Shown: positions 49,402-58,311, counted from the stretch's first letter. The stretch: 64,000 nt of DNA from Novosphingobium sp. (GCA_020848655.1 JADLHU010000162.1:62001-126000), one strand, 5' to 3'. Numbers and translations: made by a program. Notes: generated by a model not told the origin, from the sequence alone.

Positions 49402-51862
49402 CCAGTCGCCGATGGCACCGCTGCCGCCGGAAATCGCCGCATGGTTCGCCGCACGCGGCTGGCGCGTGCGGCGCCATCAGGCGAACATGCTCGCCGCCGC
49501 CGACGCCGGGCTGCATGCGCTGCTGGTGGCCGATACCGGCGCTGGCAAGACGCTGGCCGGCTTCCTGCCGACACTGGCCGATTTCGCGCCCTCGCGCCTT
49601 GCCGGGGCATCTGTGCCCGATGGCCTGCACACGCTCTATGTCTCGCCGCTGAAGGCGCTGGCGCACGATGTGCAGCGCAACCTGATGACCCCGATCGCCG
49701 AGATCGGGTTGCCGATCCGCGTGGAGACGCGCAGCGGCGATACCCCGTCCGATCGCAAGGCCCGCCAGCGCACCCGCCCGCCGCATGTGCTGCTGACCAC
49801 GCCCGAATCGCTGTCGCTGCTGCTGACGTACCCCGAAAGCGCCGATCTGTTCGCCAGCCTGAAGCGCGTGGTGATCGACGAAGTGCACGCCTTCGCCAGC
49901 GGCAAGCGCGGCGATCTGCTGGCGCTGTCGCTGGCCCGCCTGCAACGCCTGGCCCCGGACATGCGCCGCGCCGCGCTGTCGGCCACGCTGGCCGATCCCG
50001 AGGCCTATCGCGGCTGGCTTGCCCCCGATGGCGATATCGACAGCGTGGCGCTGGTGGCGGGAGAGCCGGGCGCGCCGCCTGAAGTGGACATCCTGTTGCC
50101 GCAGGGCGAGCGGGTGCCGTGGAGCGGCCATGCCGCCGCCTGGGCGATCCCGCAGCTTTACGCGGAAATCCGCCGCAACCGCACCACGCTGGTCTTCACC
50201 AACACGCGCTTCCTGGCCGAATATATCTTCCAGTTGCTGTGGGACGCCAACGACGAGACGCTGCCCATCGGCATCCACCACGGCTCGCTGTCGAAAGAGG
50301 CGCGGCGCAAGGTGGAAGGGGCGATGGCGCGGGGTGAACTGCGCGCGCTGGTCTGCACCGCCAGCCTCGATCTGGGGGTCGACTGGGGCGACATCGACCT
50401 TGTCGTGCAGATGGGCGCGCCCAAGGGATCGTCGCGCCTGCTCCAGCGCATTGGGCGCGCCAACCATCGGCTGGACCAGCCCAGCCGCGCGCTGCTGGTG
50501 CCGGGCAATCGCTTCGAATTCCTCGAAGCCGTGGCCGCCGTCGATGCGGTCAACGAAGGGCAGCGCGATGGCGAGGATTTTCGCCCCGGCGGGCTGGATG
50601 TGCTGGCGCAGCACGTGATGGGCCGCGCCTGTGCCGGACCGTTCGCCGAGGACGAACTGCTGCGCGAAGTGCGCTCGGCGCTGCCCTATGCCTGGCTCGA
50701 TGCGGCGGGCCTGTCGCGCGTGCTCGATTTCGTGGCGACCGGCGGCTATGCCTTGCGCGCCTATGATCGCTTCCGCCGCATCGTGCGCGAACGCAGCGGG
50801 GTGTGGCGGCTGACCCACCCCGATCAGGCGCATCGCCATCGGCTCAACGCGGGGATCATCGTCGACGCCGAAATGCTGGAGGTGCGCTTCCGCAACGGCC
50901 GTGCGCTGGGCCGGGTGGAGGAGATGTTCGGCGCCAGCCTGAAGCCGGGCGATACCTTCCGCTTCGCCGGCATGGACCTTGAAGTCGAATCGATCCGCGA
51001 TCTCGAACTGGTCGTGCGCGCGGCGCGCAAGTCGGCGCAGATCCCCAGCTACATGGGCGCGCGCATGCCGCTGACCACCCATCTGGGCGAGCGGGTGCGC
51101 GCGATCCTTTCAGATCGCGCCGGCTGGGCGCGGCTGCCCGACGATGTGCGCGAATGGCTGGAAATGCAGGACTGGCGCTCGCGCCTGCCCGCGCCGGGGC
51201 GGTTGCTGGTGGAAAGCTTCCCGCACCGGGGGCTGGAATACACCACCTATTACACGTTCGAGGGGTGGAACGCGAACCAGTCGCTCGGCATGCTGATCAC
51301 GCGGCGCATGGAGGATCGCGGGCAGGGGCCGTTGGGCTTCGTCGCCAACGACTATGCGCTGGCCGTCTGGGGCCTGCGCGCGGTGGACGATCCGGCGGCG
51401 CTGCTCTCGCCCGATATCCTTACCCATGAGTTCGTCGATTGGGTGCAGCAATCCTATCTGCTGCGCCGCGCCTTCCGCGAAGTCGCGGTGATATCGGGAC
51501 TGGTCGAACGCCAGCATCCGGGGAAGCGCAAGAGCGGGCGGCAGGTCACTTTTTCCACCGATCTCATCTACGATGTGCTGCGCAAGTACGAACCCGATCA
51601 CCTGCTGATCGAAGCCGCCTGGGCCGATGCCCGCGCGCGGATGACCGACGTGGCGCGCGTGGCCGACGTGCTCGATCGGGCGGCGCGCGAGGTGGACCAC
51701 GTGGCGCTCGATCGGATCAGCCCGCTGTCGGTGCCGGTGCTGTCGATGATCGGGCGCGAAAGCCTGCCGGCGGGCGCGGCGGATGACATGGTGCTGGAAG
51801 AGGCGGAAAGCCTGGCGGCGGCGGCGATGCGGCCGGAAGGCGGTGCCGGCGCGGGCGCGTAA
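49388..51862 (+). CDS. Ligase-associated DEXH-box DNA helicase (Lhr-type)
   Basis: An 824-residue superfamily-2 helicase. Motifs: Q-like RRHQANMLAAAD, Walker A VADTGAGKTLAGFLP, DEVHAFASGKRG (DEVH box), SATLADPEAY (SAT), VFTNTRFLAEYIFQLLWD, CTASLDLGVDWGDIDLVVQMGAPKGSSRLLQRIGRANH (motifs V and VI). The C-terminal half matches the ligase-associated DNA damage response helicase family. These are usually beside an ATP-dependent DNA ligase and an MBL-fold exonuclease, but neither is in this window. Start GTG 49388; an ATG at 49412 would also work. Confidence 0.92.
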   Translation: MSDPAQSPMAPLPPEIAAWFAARGWRVRRHQANMLAAADAGLHALLVADTGAGKTLAGFLPTLADFAPSRLAGASVPDGLHTLYVSPLKALAHDVQRNLMTPIAEIGLPIRVETRSGDTPSDRKARQRTRPPHVLLTTPESLSLLLTYPESADLFASLKRVVIDEVHAFASGKRGDLLALSLARLQRLAPDMRRAALSATLADPEAYRGWLAPDGDIDSVALVAGEPGAPPEVDILLPQGERVPWSGHAAAWAIPQLYAEIRRNRTTLVFTNTRFLAEYIFQLLWDANDETLPIGIHHGSLSKEARRKVEGAMARGELRALVCTASLDLGVDWGDIDLVVQMGAPKGSSRLLQRIGRANHRLDQPSRALLVPGNRFEFLEAVAAVDAVNEGQRDGEDFRPGGLDVLAQHVMGRACAGPFAEDELLREVRSALPYAWLDAAGLSRVLDFVATGGYALRAYDRFRRIVRERSGVWRLTHPDQAHRHRLNAGIIVDAEMLEVRFRNGRALGRVEEMFGASLKPGDTFRFAGMDLEVESIRDLELVVRAARKSAQIPSYMGARMPLTTHLGERVRAILSDRAGWARLPDDVREWLEMQDWRSRLPAPGRLLVESFPHRGLEYTTYYTFEGWNANQSLGMLITRRMEDRGQGPLGFVANDYALAVWGLRAVDDPAALLSPDILTHEFVDWVQQSYLLRRAFREVAVISGLVERQHPGKRKSGRQVTFSTDLIYDVLRKYEPDHLLIEAAWADARARMTDVARVADVLDRAAREVDHVALDRISPLSVPVLSMIGRESLPAGAADDMVLEEAESLAAAAMRPEGGAGAGA

Positions 51863-51877
51863 GCCGCCCAAAAGAAC

Positions 51878-51905
51878 AGGGGCGGATCGCTCCGCCCCTT
51901 TTCGC
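51878..51905. terminator. Bidirectional terminator between helicase and exbD
   Basis: AGGGGCGGA-TCGC-TCCGCCCCT, a perfect 9-bp stem, followed by TTTTCGCTTTTT on the plus strand. It sits between two convergent genes, and the minus-strand copy (GNRA loop GCGA) would also fold, so it can end both transcripts. Confidence 0.88.
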
Positions 51906-51931
51906 TTTTTCCGGTCAGGCCGGCTGGCACC

Positions 51932-52381
51932 TTACTGGGTGGCGGCCGACTTGGAGAATTCGGAAAACTGCTCGTTGCCGACGAAGACGAACTTCGTGAC
52001 CTTCGAGGCCTTGATGATGTTGAGGACCTGCGCCGAGATATCGTAGCTCGCGTCCGGTTCGGGCTGGAGCTGCAATTCCGGTTCGGGGTTCATCGTCGTG
52101 GTGATCTTCAGGTTGGTGACGAGCTGGCCGCCCGTAACTGCCTGACCGTTCCACAACACGTCCCCATTGCGGGTAAGGACCACCTTGTTGACCTCCGGCT
52201 TGACCGGGGGCGGCGGTTGGTCGTTCGGGTTCGGCACCGGAAGATCGATGTCCACCGAGTGGGTGGCGACCGGGATCGTGATGATGAACATGATGAGAAG
52301 CACGAGCATGACGTCGATCAGCGGCGTCGTGTTCATCTCCATCATCGGCGAGCCATCGTCCTTGCCGCCTGACATAGCCAT
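51932..52381 (-). CDS. exbD: ExbD/TolR-family protein (second copy)
   Basis: A 149-residue biopolymer-transport protein. The N-terminal helix carries the essential Asp in MNTTPLIDVMLVLLIMFIITIPV; a periplasmic domain follows (VDIDLPVPNPNDQPPPPVKP, NKVVLTRNGDVLWNGQAV). With ExbB it uses the proton gradient to power TonB. It differs clearly in its periplasmic part from the neighbouring ExbD at 52430. Last gene of the tonB operon, before a terminator. Confidence 0.93.
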   Translation of the reverse strand: MAMSGGKDDGSPMMEMNTTPLIDVMLVLLIMFIITIPVATHSVDIDLPVPNPNDQPPPPVKPEVNKVVLTRNGDVLWNGQAVTGGQLVTNLKITTTMNPEPELQLQPEPDASYDISAQVLNIIKASKVTKFVFVGNEQFSEFSKSAATQ

Positions 52382-52429
52382 GTCGAAATACTCCTGCGTT
52401 TACCTGCCGGCCAATGTGCCCAGGCGCCG

Positions 52430-52966
52430 TTAGGCGTTGGGATCGACGGGGTTCGAGATGAAGCCCACGGTCGGATAGCCGGAAATCTGGACGTTGTAGA
52501 TCGCGCCGGCAACGCACCGCCACGGAGCGTTCTTGTCACCACGGATGTGGACCTGCGGAACCTTGTCCGGGTTGTCCCGCAGAGCTTCGGGGCCGCCCTC
52601 GCGCTTGACGATCGCGTCAAGCCGCTTGAACGCCTGGTCGCGGAGCTCTTCCGACGTCACCGGGGTGATGTTGTTGAAATAGATGCGGCATTCGCCGTAG
52701 CGCGATGCACCTTCATAGCCCGGCTCGCCGGCGCTGCGGCCTGCCTGGTCGGTGGTGGTCACCGTCAGTAGCAGGTTTTCGACCTTATCCTTCGATTCCT
52801 GAGAGACGAGGATCGGGATCTTCAGCTTCTCAATCGTCTGGATAGCGACCGGAACCGCGATGAGGAAGATGATCAGCAGCACCAGCATCACGTCGACGAG
52901 CGGCGTGGTGTTGATTTCGGACATCGGGGTTTCAGCCCCGCCCGCGCCGCCTGTGGAAATCGCCAT
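52430..52966 (-). CDS. exbD: ExbD/TolR-family protein (first copy)
   Basis: A 178-residue ExbD-like protein with the same membrane motif (SEINTTPLVDVMLVLLIIFLIAVPV, essential Asp present). The periplasmic domain is larger than usual (GECRIYFNNITPVTSEELRDQAFKRLD ... PQVHIRGDKNAPWRCVAGAIYNVQISGYPTVGF) and has two cysteines. Two ExbD genes in tandem after exbB are common in sphingomonads and Xanthomonas-like systems. A strong hairpin separates it from exbB. Confidence 0.92.
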   Translation of the reverse strand: MAISTGGAGGAETPMSEINTTPLVDVMLVLLIIFLIAVPVAIQTIEKLKIPILVSQESKDKVENLLLTVTTTDQAGRSAGEPGYEGASRYGECRIYFNNITPVTSEELRDQAFKRLDAIVKREGGPEALRDNPDKVPQVHIRGDKNAPWRCVAGAIYNVQISGYPTVGFISNPVDPNA

Positions 52967-53005
52967 AGTGTCATCCTATCCTTGCATTGCCCGGGGGCGG
53001 GTGGC

Positions 53006-53033
53006 CGACGGACCGGCCTGTGCCGGTCCGTCG
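53006..53033 (-). promoter_or_regulatory. Intercistronic hairpin between exbB and exbD
   Basis: CGACGGACCGGC-CTGT-GCCGGTCCGTCG, a perfect 12-bp stem without a T-run on the minus strand. It lies between the exbB stop and the first exbD start. It probably protects or separates the exbB message and may lower exbD expression relative to exbB. Confidence 0.7.
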
Positions 53034-53086
53034 CGCCCGGTCTCCGGGTCAGGCGGAGGCGGGAAGCCATCCGCCCTTGCGGGCAC

Positions 53087-53866
53087 TTACGGCTTCGTCG
53101 GAGCAGCGGCCGGCTTGGCAGCGGCAGGAGCCGCGACGGGCTTGGCCGGAGCGGCGGCGATGGCCGGCTTGATCGCACCCTTCGAGTTGATGTTGGCGAG
53201 AACGTCGGTCGAGAAGCCGACGAGCTGCTCGGAGATGCGCTTGTTGCGGGCCTGCAGGTAGTTGTAGGCAAGCACCGCGGGCACGGCGACGAGCAGGCCG
53301 AGCGCGGTCATGATCAGGGCTTCACCGACCGGGCCGGCGACCTTGTCGATCGAGGCCGAACCGGCGATGCCGATGTTGATCAGCGCGCGGTAGATGCCGA
53401 CCACGGTGCCGAACAGACCGATGAACGGTGCGGTGGCGCCGACGGTGGCGAGGAAGGGCAGGCCCGAAGCGAGGCGGGCGTTGATCGAGTTTTCCGAGCG
53501 GCTCAGCGAACCGTGCAGCCAGTCATGGGCTTCAAGGCTGTCCACCAGCTTGCCGTGCTGGTCTTCGGCCTGAAGGCCATCGTCGACGAGCTGGCGCCAT
53601 GCGCTGTTCTTTTCCAGCTTGGCGGCGCCTTCGCGAAGCGAGGCGGCCTTCCAGAAGCTGCTGCGAAGCTCGCGGCCCTGACGCAGGATCTTCGACTGTT
53701 CGAACCACTTGGTGAACAGGATGTAGAACGAACCGAACGACATGATGCCGAGAATGACGACGGTGGCATAGGCGATGAAGCCGCCCTGCTCGAGCGCCTC
53801 GGCGAAGCCGAACTTGTTCTGAGGCGCCGCCTGCGTGGCAGCAGCAAGGATATCAACGATAAACAT
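53087..53866 (-). CDS. exbB: ExbB (MotA/TolQ/ExbB proton channel family)
   Basis: A 259-residue inner-membrane protein with three membrane helices: GGFIAYATVVILGIMSFGSFYILF, GLPFLATVGATAPFIGLFGTVVGIYRAL and VGEALIMTALGLLVAVPAVLAYNYL. The last two hold the conserved Thr/Gly channel residues of the family. It forms the proton channel with ExbD. The C-terminus ends in about 27 residues of Ala/Pro/Lys (KPAIAAAPAKPVAAPAAAKP), a low-complexity tail not usual in E. coli ExbB. Confidence 0.94.
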   Translation of the reverse strand: MFIVDILAAATQAAPQNKFGFAEALEQGGFIAYATVVILGIMSFGSFYILFTKWFEQSKILRQGRELRSSFWKAASLREGAAKLEKNSAWRQLVDDGLQAEDQHGKLVDSLEAHDWLHGSLSRSENSINARLASGLPFLATVGATAPFIGLFGTVVGIYRALINIGIAGSASIDKVAGPVGEALIMTALGLLVAVPAVLAYNYLQARNKRISEQLVGFSTDVLANINSKGAIKPAIAAAPAKPVAAPAAAKPAAAPTKP

Positions 53867-53935
53867 GAGAAAGGTCCTCTCAAGAAGATTAAGCAGAGAA
53901 CGCCGGCGACCAGCAGTCCGGAGCCGGCCAAAAAA

Positions 53936-54592
53936 TCAGTCCTTCGGAATGACCCAGCGGACTCGATTCTGATACGTGCCGGATGTGGGGTTCCCTTCGC
54001 CATCGGTGGCCGGTGCGAACCGGGCACGACGACGAACGTTGTCGCAGGTCGCCTGATCGAGATCGGAATGACCGCTCGAACTGGTGATCTGGCAATCGGT
54101 CACGCGGCCGTCAGGGCCGACAGTGACGCGAAAACCCGTGGTTCCTTCCCGTTCCTCGCGAAGCGCGCGCGCCGGGTAGTCATTGCTCGTCGCCCAGTTT
54201 CCGGGATTGCCCTTCGGGGCTGCGCCCTTGGGGGTGAAACGCGGCGGCGGCGGTGCAGCCGGCGGCGGCGGCACCAGAACCATGGGCGGTGCGACCGGCG
54301 GAGGCGTCGACACCGTATCGATCACCGGTGCCGCGGGGGCAACGTTGATCTTGGGCGGCGGCGCGACGATCGGCGGCGGCGGAGTATCCGCCTTCTTGGG
54401 CGGCGGCGGTGGCGGCTCTTCCTTCTTGACCTCTTCCTTGATGTCGACGGTGGTCACTTTCTGGATGACTTTTTTAGCGGCCTCATAAGCAAGGCCAGTC
54501 ACCAGAGCATACCCGACGGCAACATGAATAAGGGCAACGATGATCAAGGCGGTAAGCTTGTTACCGCTCATAGACTGGTCAGCGTAAGCCAT
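53936..54592 (-). CDS. tonB: TonB energy-transducing protein
   Basis: A 218-residue TonB. One N-terminal membrane helix (LTALIIVALIHVAVGYALVTGLA), a long Pro-rich linker (EEPPPPPPKKADTPPPP ... VLVPPPPAAPPPP) spanning the periplasm, and a C-terminal TonB domain (DYPARALREEREGTTGFRVTVGPDGRVTDCQITSSSGHSDLDQATCD). It drives outer-membrane receptors such as the STN receptor at 18534. First gene of tonB-exbB-exbD-exbD. Confidence 0.95.
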   Translation of the reverse strand: MAYADQSMSGNKLTALIIVALIHVAVGYALVTGLAYEAAKKVIQKVTTVDIKEEVKKEEPPPPPPKKADTPPPPIVAPPPKINVAPAAPVIDTVSTPPPVAPPMVLVPPPPAAPPPPRFTPKGAAPKGNPGNWATSNDYPARALREEREGTTGFRVTVGPDGRVTDCQITSSSGHSDLDQATCDNVRRRARFAPATDGEGNPTSGTYQNRVRWVIPKD

Positions 54593-54939
54593 TCAGATGC
54601 ATCACTCCATAACAAGACCTCGAGGCGAAGCTCGAGGCGGCCAAGGGCGAGCCAGTGTCACGCCCACGACGAAACCTTAATATCCACCACCCCGACGGAC
54701 TGATCGGTTCACATCACGGAGCCGACGCCCGCAGAGGCGAACCAGGAGGGCATAGTTGGCCTATGTGCCCAGATTGGCGGATGCTTTAACTCCGATGTGG
54801 CAACCGTGCAACGCCTTATCAGCGATTGTCCGAGTTAACGCATGATTCATCTGTATTAAGGTGGAACATAGTGCATGGGGTCCTATCACGGGCCCCTTGC
54901 AAGCGCAAAAGTCTGCTAAAATCGAGAGGTTCGGAATCG
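54593..54939. other. Gene-free divergent control region of tonB
   Basis: A 347-bp gap between tonB (leftward) and the exported hypothetical gene (rightward), clearly more AT-rich than its neighbours. It holds an inverted repeat CCTCGAG-gcgaag-CTCGAGG at 54618-54637, in the expected tonB 5' leader, and a TATTAA-type -10 candidate on the minus strand near 54678. I saw no convincing Fur-box match. No ORF with coding character was recognised here. Confidence 0.6.
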
Positions 54940-55806
54940 ATGTGCGTAGTGGGTCGTAGCTTCGTCATCGCCATGGCCAGGCTCGGGTTTGCGATTGTCG
55001 CGCCCGTTTCGGTGTCCGTTGCCGCGCAGGCGGCGACGATCATCCCTGCCGCCGCGCCCAATCCCGCCACTTATGCCGACCTTGCCGATCTGAGCGATTC
55101 GGCCCCGATCGTGCTGCGCGCGCAAGTGCGCAAGCTGGTGCCGGTGGACGCGGCGCGCGCGCGCGGCGTGCGGCCGGGCTGGGCGCGCTATTATGTCGAG
55201 GCCAGGACCAGCGCGCTGCTCTCGGGCAATACCGCACTGGGCGAAGCCTTGCGCTATCTCGTGGACCTTCCCCTGGATGCGCGGGGCAAGCCGCCGGCGC
55301 TGAAGAAGAAAGATGTCCTGCTGTTCGCGCGCACGATCCCGGCGCGGCCGGGCGAACTGCAACTCGTCGCCCCCGATGCGCAATTGCTGTGGGACGCGGC
55401 GACCGAGGCCCGCCTGCGCGCGATCCTGGCCGAACTGATCGCGCCGGGCGCACCGGGCGCGATCACCGGCGTGCGCGAGGCGATCAACGTGCCCGGCACG
55501 CTGGCCGGCGAGGGCGACACGCAGATCTTCCTCGATACCGCCAGCGGCGAGGCGGCTTCGATCACCGTCCAGCACCGCCCCGGCGCGCGGCCGGAATGGG
55601 GCGCTTCGTTTTCCGAAGTCCTGGCGCGAGTCGGCCAGCCGCCGGCGCGCGATACGCTGGCCTGGTATCGCCTGGCCTGCTTCCTGCCCAATGCGCTGCC
55701 GGCGGCCGCCAATCTTTCGGACACCGCCACCAGCCGGGCGCAGGCGGAGTCCGACTATCGCATGGTGCTGGGCGAACTGGGGGTCTGCCCGCGCACGCGG
55801 CGCTAG
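54940..55806 (+). CDS. Exported hypothetical protein
   Basis: A 288-residue protein from the ATG at 54940 (the track starts at 54826; another ATG is at 54973). A signal peptide is evident (MARLGFAIVAPVSVSVAAQAA). The mature part begins TIIPAAAPNPATYADLADLSDSAPIVLRAQVRK and ends with two cysteines (RLACFLPNA, LGVCPRTRR) that could form a disulfide. I do not recognise a functional family. It precedes homoserine dehydrogenase by 78 bp but need not be functionally linked. Confidence 0.75.
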   Translation: MCVVGRSFVIAMARLGFAIVAPVSVSVAAQAATIIPAAAPNPATYADLADLSDSAPIVLRAQVRKLVPVDAARARGVRPGWARYYVEARTSALLSGNTALGEALRYLVDLPLDARGKPPALKKKDVLLFARTIPARPGELQLVAPDAQLLWDAATEARLRAILAELIAPGAPGAITGVREAINVPGTLAGEGDTQIFLDTASGEAASITVQHRPGARPEWGASFSEVLARVGQPPARDTLAWYRLACFLPNALPAAANLSDTATSRAQAESDYRMVLGELGVCPRTRR

Positions 55807-55866
55807 GGTCCTGACCCTGGCTGGCGAACCCCTCTGGCCTTTCCGCCTTCGGTCGCCTAGGGCGCG

Positions 55867-55880
55867 CTCCCGAAAGGGAG
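55867..55880 (+). promoter_or_regulatory. Hairpin containing the homoserine dehydrogenase ribosome site
   Basis: CTCCC-GAAA-GGGAG forms a perfect 5-bp stem with a GNRA loop. The right arm (AAAGGGAG) is the Shine-Dalgarno, 4 bases before the ATG at 55885, so folding would block translation. Confidence 0.55.
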
Positions 55881-55884
55881 TATC

Positions 55885-57204
55885 ATGGCCAAACCGCTTC
55901 GCATCGCTCTTGCAGGTCTCGGAACCGTCGGCGCCGGCGTCATCCGCCTGATCGAGACCAACGCGAGCCTGATCGCGCGGCGTGCCGGCCGGACGATCGA
56001 GATCACCGCCGTCAGCGCGCGCGATCGCCACAAGGACCGCGGCATCGATCTTTCGGGCTATGCCTGGGAAGACGACATGACCGCGATGGCGGCGCGCGAT
56101 GATGTCGATGCGGTGGTCGAACTGGTCGGCGGCGCGGATGGCCCGGCGCTGACCCTGGCGCGCAACGCCATCGCCCATGGCAAGTCGCTGGTCACGGCCA
56201 ACAAGGCGATGATCGCGCACCACGGGCTGGAACTGGCGGCGCTGTCCGAGCAGGCGCGGGTCGCGCTGAAGTTCGAAGCGGCGGTGGCGGGCGGCATCCC
56301 GGTGATCAAGGGCTTGCGCGAAGGCGCGGCGGCCAATGCCATCGAACGGCTTTACGGCATCCTCAACGGCACCTGCAATTTCATCCTCTCGACGATGGAG
56401 GACACCGGTCGCGATTTCGCCGACGTGCTCGCCGAAGCGCAGGCCAAGGGCTATGCCGAAGCCGATCCCGGCTTCGACATCGAAGGCACCGACGCGGCGC
56501 ACAAGCTGGCGATCCTGTCGGCCATCGCCTTTGGCACGCGGATCGATTTCGCCTCGGTGGAAACCGCCGGCATCGCGCGTATCCTGGCGGCCGACATCGC
56601 CCAGGCCGATGCGCTGGGCTATGTCATCCGGCTGATCGGCATTGCCGAGACCGACGCCGCCGATGGCACCAATCGGCTGTTCCAGCGGGTCCAGCCCTAT
56701 CTGGTGCCGTTCGATCACCCGCTGGCCCATGTCGACGGGGCGACCAACGCGGTGGTGGCGGAAGGCAATTTCTCGGGCCGGCTGCTGTTCCAGGGCGCGG
56801 GCGCGGGCGACGGGCCGACCGCCAGCGCGGTGGTCGCCGATCTCATCGATATCGCCCGGGGCGACCTGGGGGGCGAGGCCGGCGCGCCGTTCTCGATCCA
56901 GGTGGCCGAGATGGAGGCGATGCCGCCCGCCCCTTCGGGCCATCGCCTGGGCCGCGCCTATATCCGCTTCGTCGTGGCCGATCGTCCCGGCGTGCTGGCA
57001 GAGATCACCGCGGCGATGCGCGATGCCGGCGTATCGATCGAAAGCCTGATCCAGAAGGGCCGCGCCGAGACCGAGGGCGACGTGCTCGTGGTCATGGTCA
57101 CGCACGAGGGGCCGGAATCCGGCGTGCGAGAGGCGCTGCGGCTGCTGGATGGTTCCGCCAGCCTCAAGGAAGCGCCGCTGGTCATGCAGATCCTGGGGGA
57201 CTGA
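55885..57204 (+). CDS. hom: Homoserine dehydrogenase with ACT domain
   Basis: Reduces aspartate semialdehyde to homoserine, the branch to threonine and methionine. The 439-residue enzyme has LRIALAGLGTVGAGVIRLI (NAD(P) site), VTANKAMIAHHG, YGILNGTCNFILSTME and the catalytic region GYAEADPGFDIEGTDAAHKLAIL. A C-terminal ACT domain (FVVADRPGVLAEITAAMRDAGVSIESLIQKGRA, about residues 350-430) suggests feedback control, normally by threonine. Confidence 0.97.
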   Translation: MAKPLRIALAGLGTVGAGVIRLIETNASLIARRAGRTIEITAVSARDRHKDRGIDLSGYAWEDDMTAMAARDDVDAVVELVGGADGPALTLARNAIAHGKSLVTANKAMIAHHGLELAALSEQARVALKFEAAVAGGIPVIKGLREGAAANAIERLYGILNGTCNFILSTMEDTGRDFADVLAEAQAKGYAEADPGFDIEGTDAAHKLAILSAIAFGTRIDFASVETAGIARILAADIAQADALGYVIRLIGIAETDAADGTNRLFQRVQPYLVPFDHPLAHVDGATNAVVAEGNFSGRLLFQGAGAGDGPTASAVVADLIDIARGDLGGEAGAPFSIQVAEMEAMPPAPSGHRLGRAYIRFVVADRPGVLAEITAAMRDAGVSIESLIQKGRAETEGDVLVVMVTHEGPESGVREALRLLDGSASLKEAPLVMQILGD

Positions 57205-57266
57205 GGCGGCCCCGGGGCGCCCCGCGCCGGGCGGCGTTGAAAAATTGCGCAGTGCAGCACCTCGAC

Positions 57267-57302
57267 AAGTACGCCGGTCCTGTCTAAGCGCCGGGCGTAC
57301 TT
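57267..57302 (+). promoter_or_regulatory. Inverted repeat in the glpX leader
   Basis: AAGTACGCC ... GGCGTACTT, perfect 9-bp arms around an 18-base loop, in the 126-bp gap between hom and glpX. No T-run follows, so a leader structure or operator is more likely than a terminator. Function unknown. Confidence 0.45.
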
Positions 57303-57330
57303 CCGTCATCAAAGGGCATCCGGCACGTCC

Positions 57331-58311
57331 ATGAACGCTACCCCAGCCAGCAAGGTACTCGACCGCGTCCTCGTGCTCGAAATGGTCCGCGTGACCGAAG
57401 CCGCCGCCATCGCCGCATCCAAGCTCATCGGGCGCGGTGACGAGAAGGCCGCCGATCACGCCGCCGTCGAAGCGATGCGCGCCGCGCTCAACGAACTGGC
57501 GATGGACGGCACCGTCGTCATCGGCGAGGGTGAGCGCGACGAGGCGCCGATGCTGTTCATCGGCGAGAAGGTGGGGTCCGCGCAAGGCACCGGACCCAAG
57601 ATCGACATCGCGCTCGATCCGCTGGAAGGCACCACGATCTGCGCCAAGGCCGGCCCCAATTCGCTCGCCGTTCTGGCGGTGGCCGAGGAAGGCAACCTGC
57701 TCAACGCGCCCGACGTCTATATGGACAAGCTGGCGGTCGGTCCGGGCTATCCCGATGGCATCATCGATCTGGCCAAGACGCCGACCGAGAACGTCAAGGC
57801 CGTGGCCGCCGCAAAGGGCGTGCAGCCCAACGAAATCATCGTCTGCGTGCTCGACCGGCCGCGCCATGCCGATCTCATCGCCGAACTGCGCGGCCTGGGC
57901 TGCGGCGTCGTGCTGATCGGCGATGGCGACGTGGCCGGGGTGATCGCGGTGACCGACGAGGATACCACGATCGACCTTTACATGGGGTCTGGCGGCGCGC
58001 CGGAAGGCGTGCTGGCGGCAGCCGCGCTGCGCTGCGTTGGCGGCCAGTTCAACGGTCGCCTGGTGTTCCGCAACGACGACGAGCGCGCCCGCGCCCGCAA
58101 GTGGGGCATTACCGACCTCAACAAGATCTACAAGCTTGAGGAACTCGCCAAGGGTGACTGCATCTTCGCCGCCACGGGCGTGACCGACGGTTCGCTGCTC
58201 GATGGCGTCAAGCGCCGCAAGGGCGGCACGATGACCACGGAAAGCGTCGTCATGCGCGCTTCGTCGGGCACCGTGCGCTGGGTGCGGGGCGAGCACCACA
58301 AGGGCCGCTGA
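57331..58311 (+). CDS. glpX: Class II fructose-1,6-bisphosphatase
   Basis: Gluconeogenic phosphatase of the GlpX type, 326 residues. Motifs: MDGTVVIGEGERDEAPMLFIGEKVG, IDIALDPLEGTTICAKAGPNSLAVLA (metal-binding), LYMGSGGAPEGVLAAAALRCVGG and FAATGVTDGSLLDGV, all typical. In many alphaproteobacteria this is the main or only FBPase. Some members also have sedoheptulose-1,7-bisphosphatase activity. Confidence 0.97.
   Translation: MNATPASKVLDRVLVLEMVRVTEAAAIAASKLIGRGDEKAADHAAVEAMRAALNELAMDGTVVIGEGERDEAPMLFIGEKVGSAQGTGPKIDIALDPLEGTTICAKAGPNSLAVLAVAEEGNLLNAPDVYMDKLAVGPGYPDGIIDLAKTPTENVKAVAAAKGVQPNEIIVCVLDRPRHADLIAELRGLGCGVVLIGDGDVAGVIAVTDEDTTIDLYMGSGGAPEGVLAAAALRCVGGQFNGRLVFRNDDERARARKWGITDLNKIYKLEELAKGDCIFAATGVTDGSLLDGVKRRKGGTMTTESVVMRASSGTVRWVRGEHHKGR

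Noticed and set aside
54593-54939. Fur box upstream of tonB
   Set aside because: The region is AT-rich, as expected for an iron-controlled promoter, but no stretch matched the GATAAT-type inverted repeat well enough to report.
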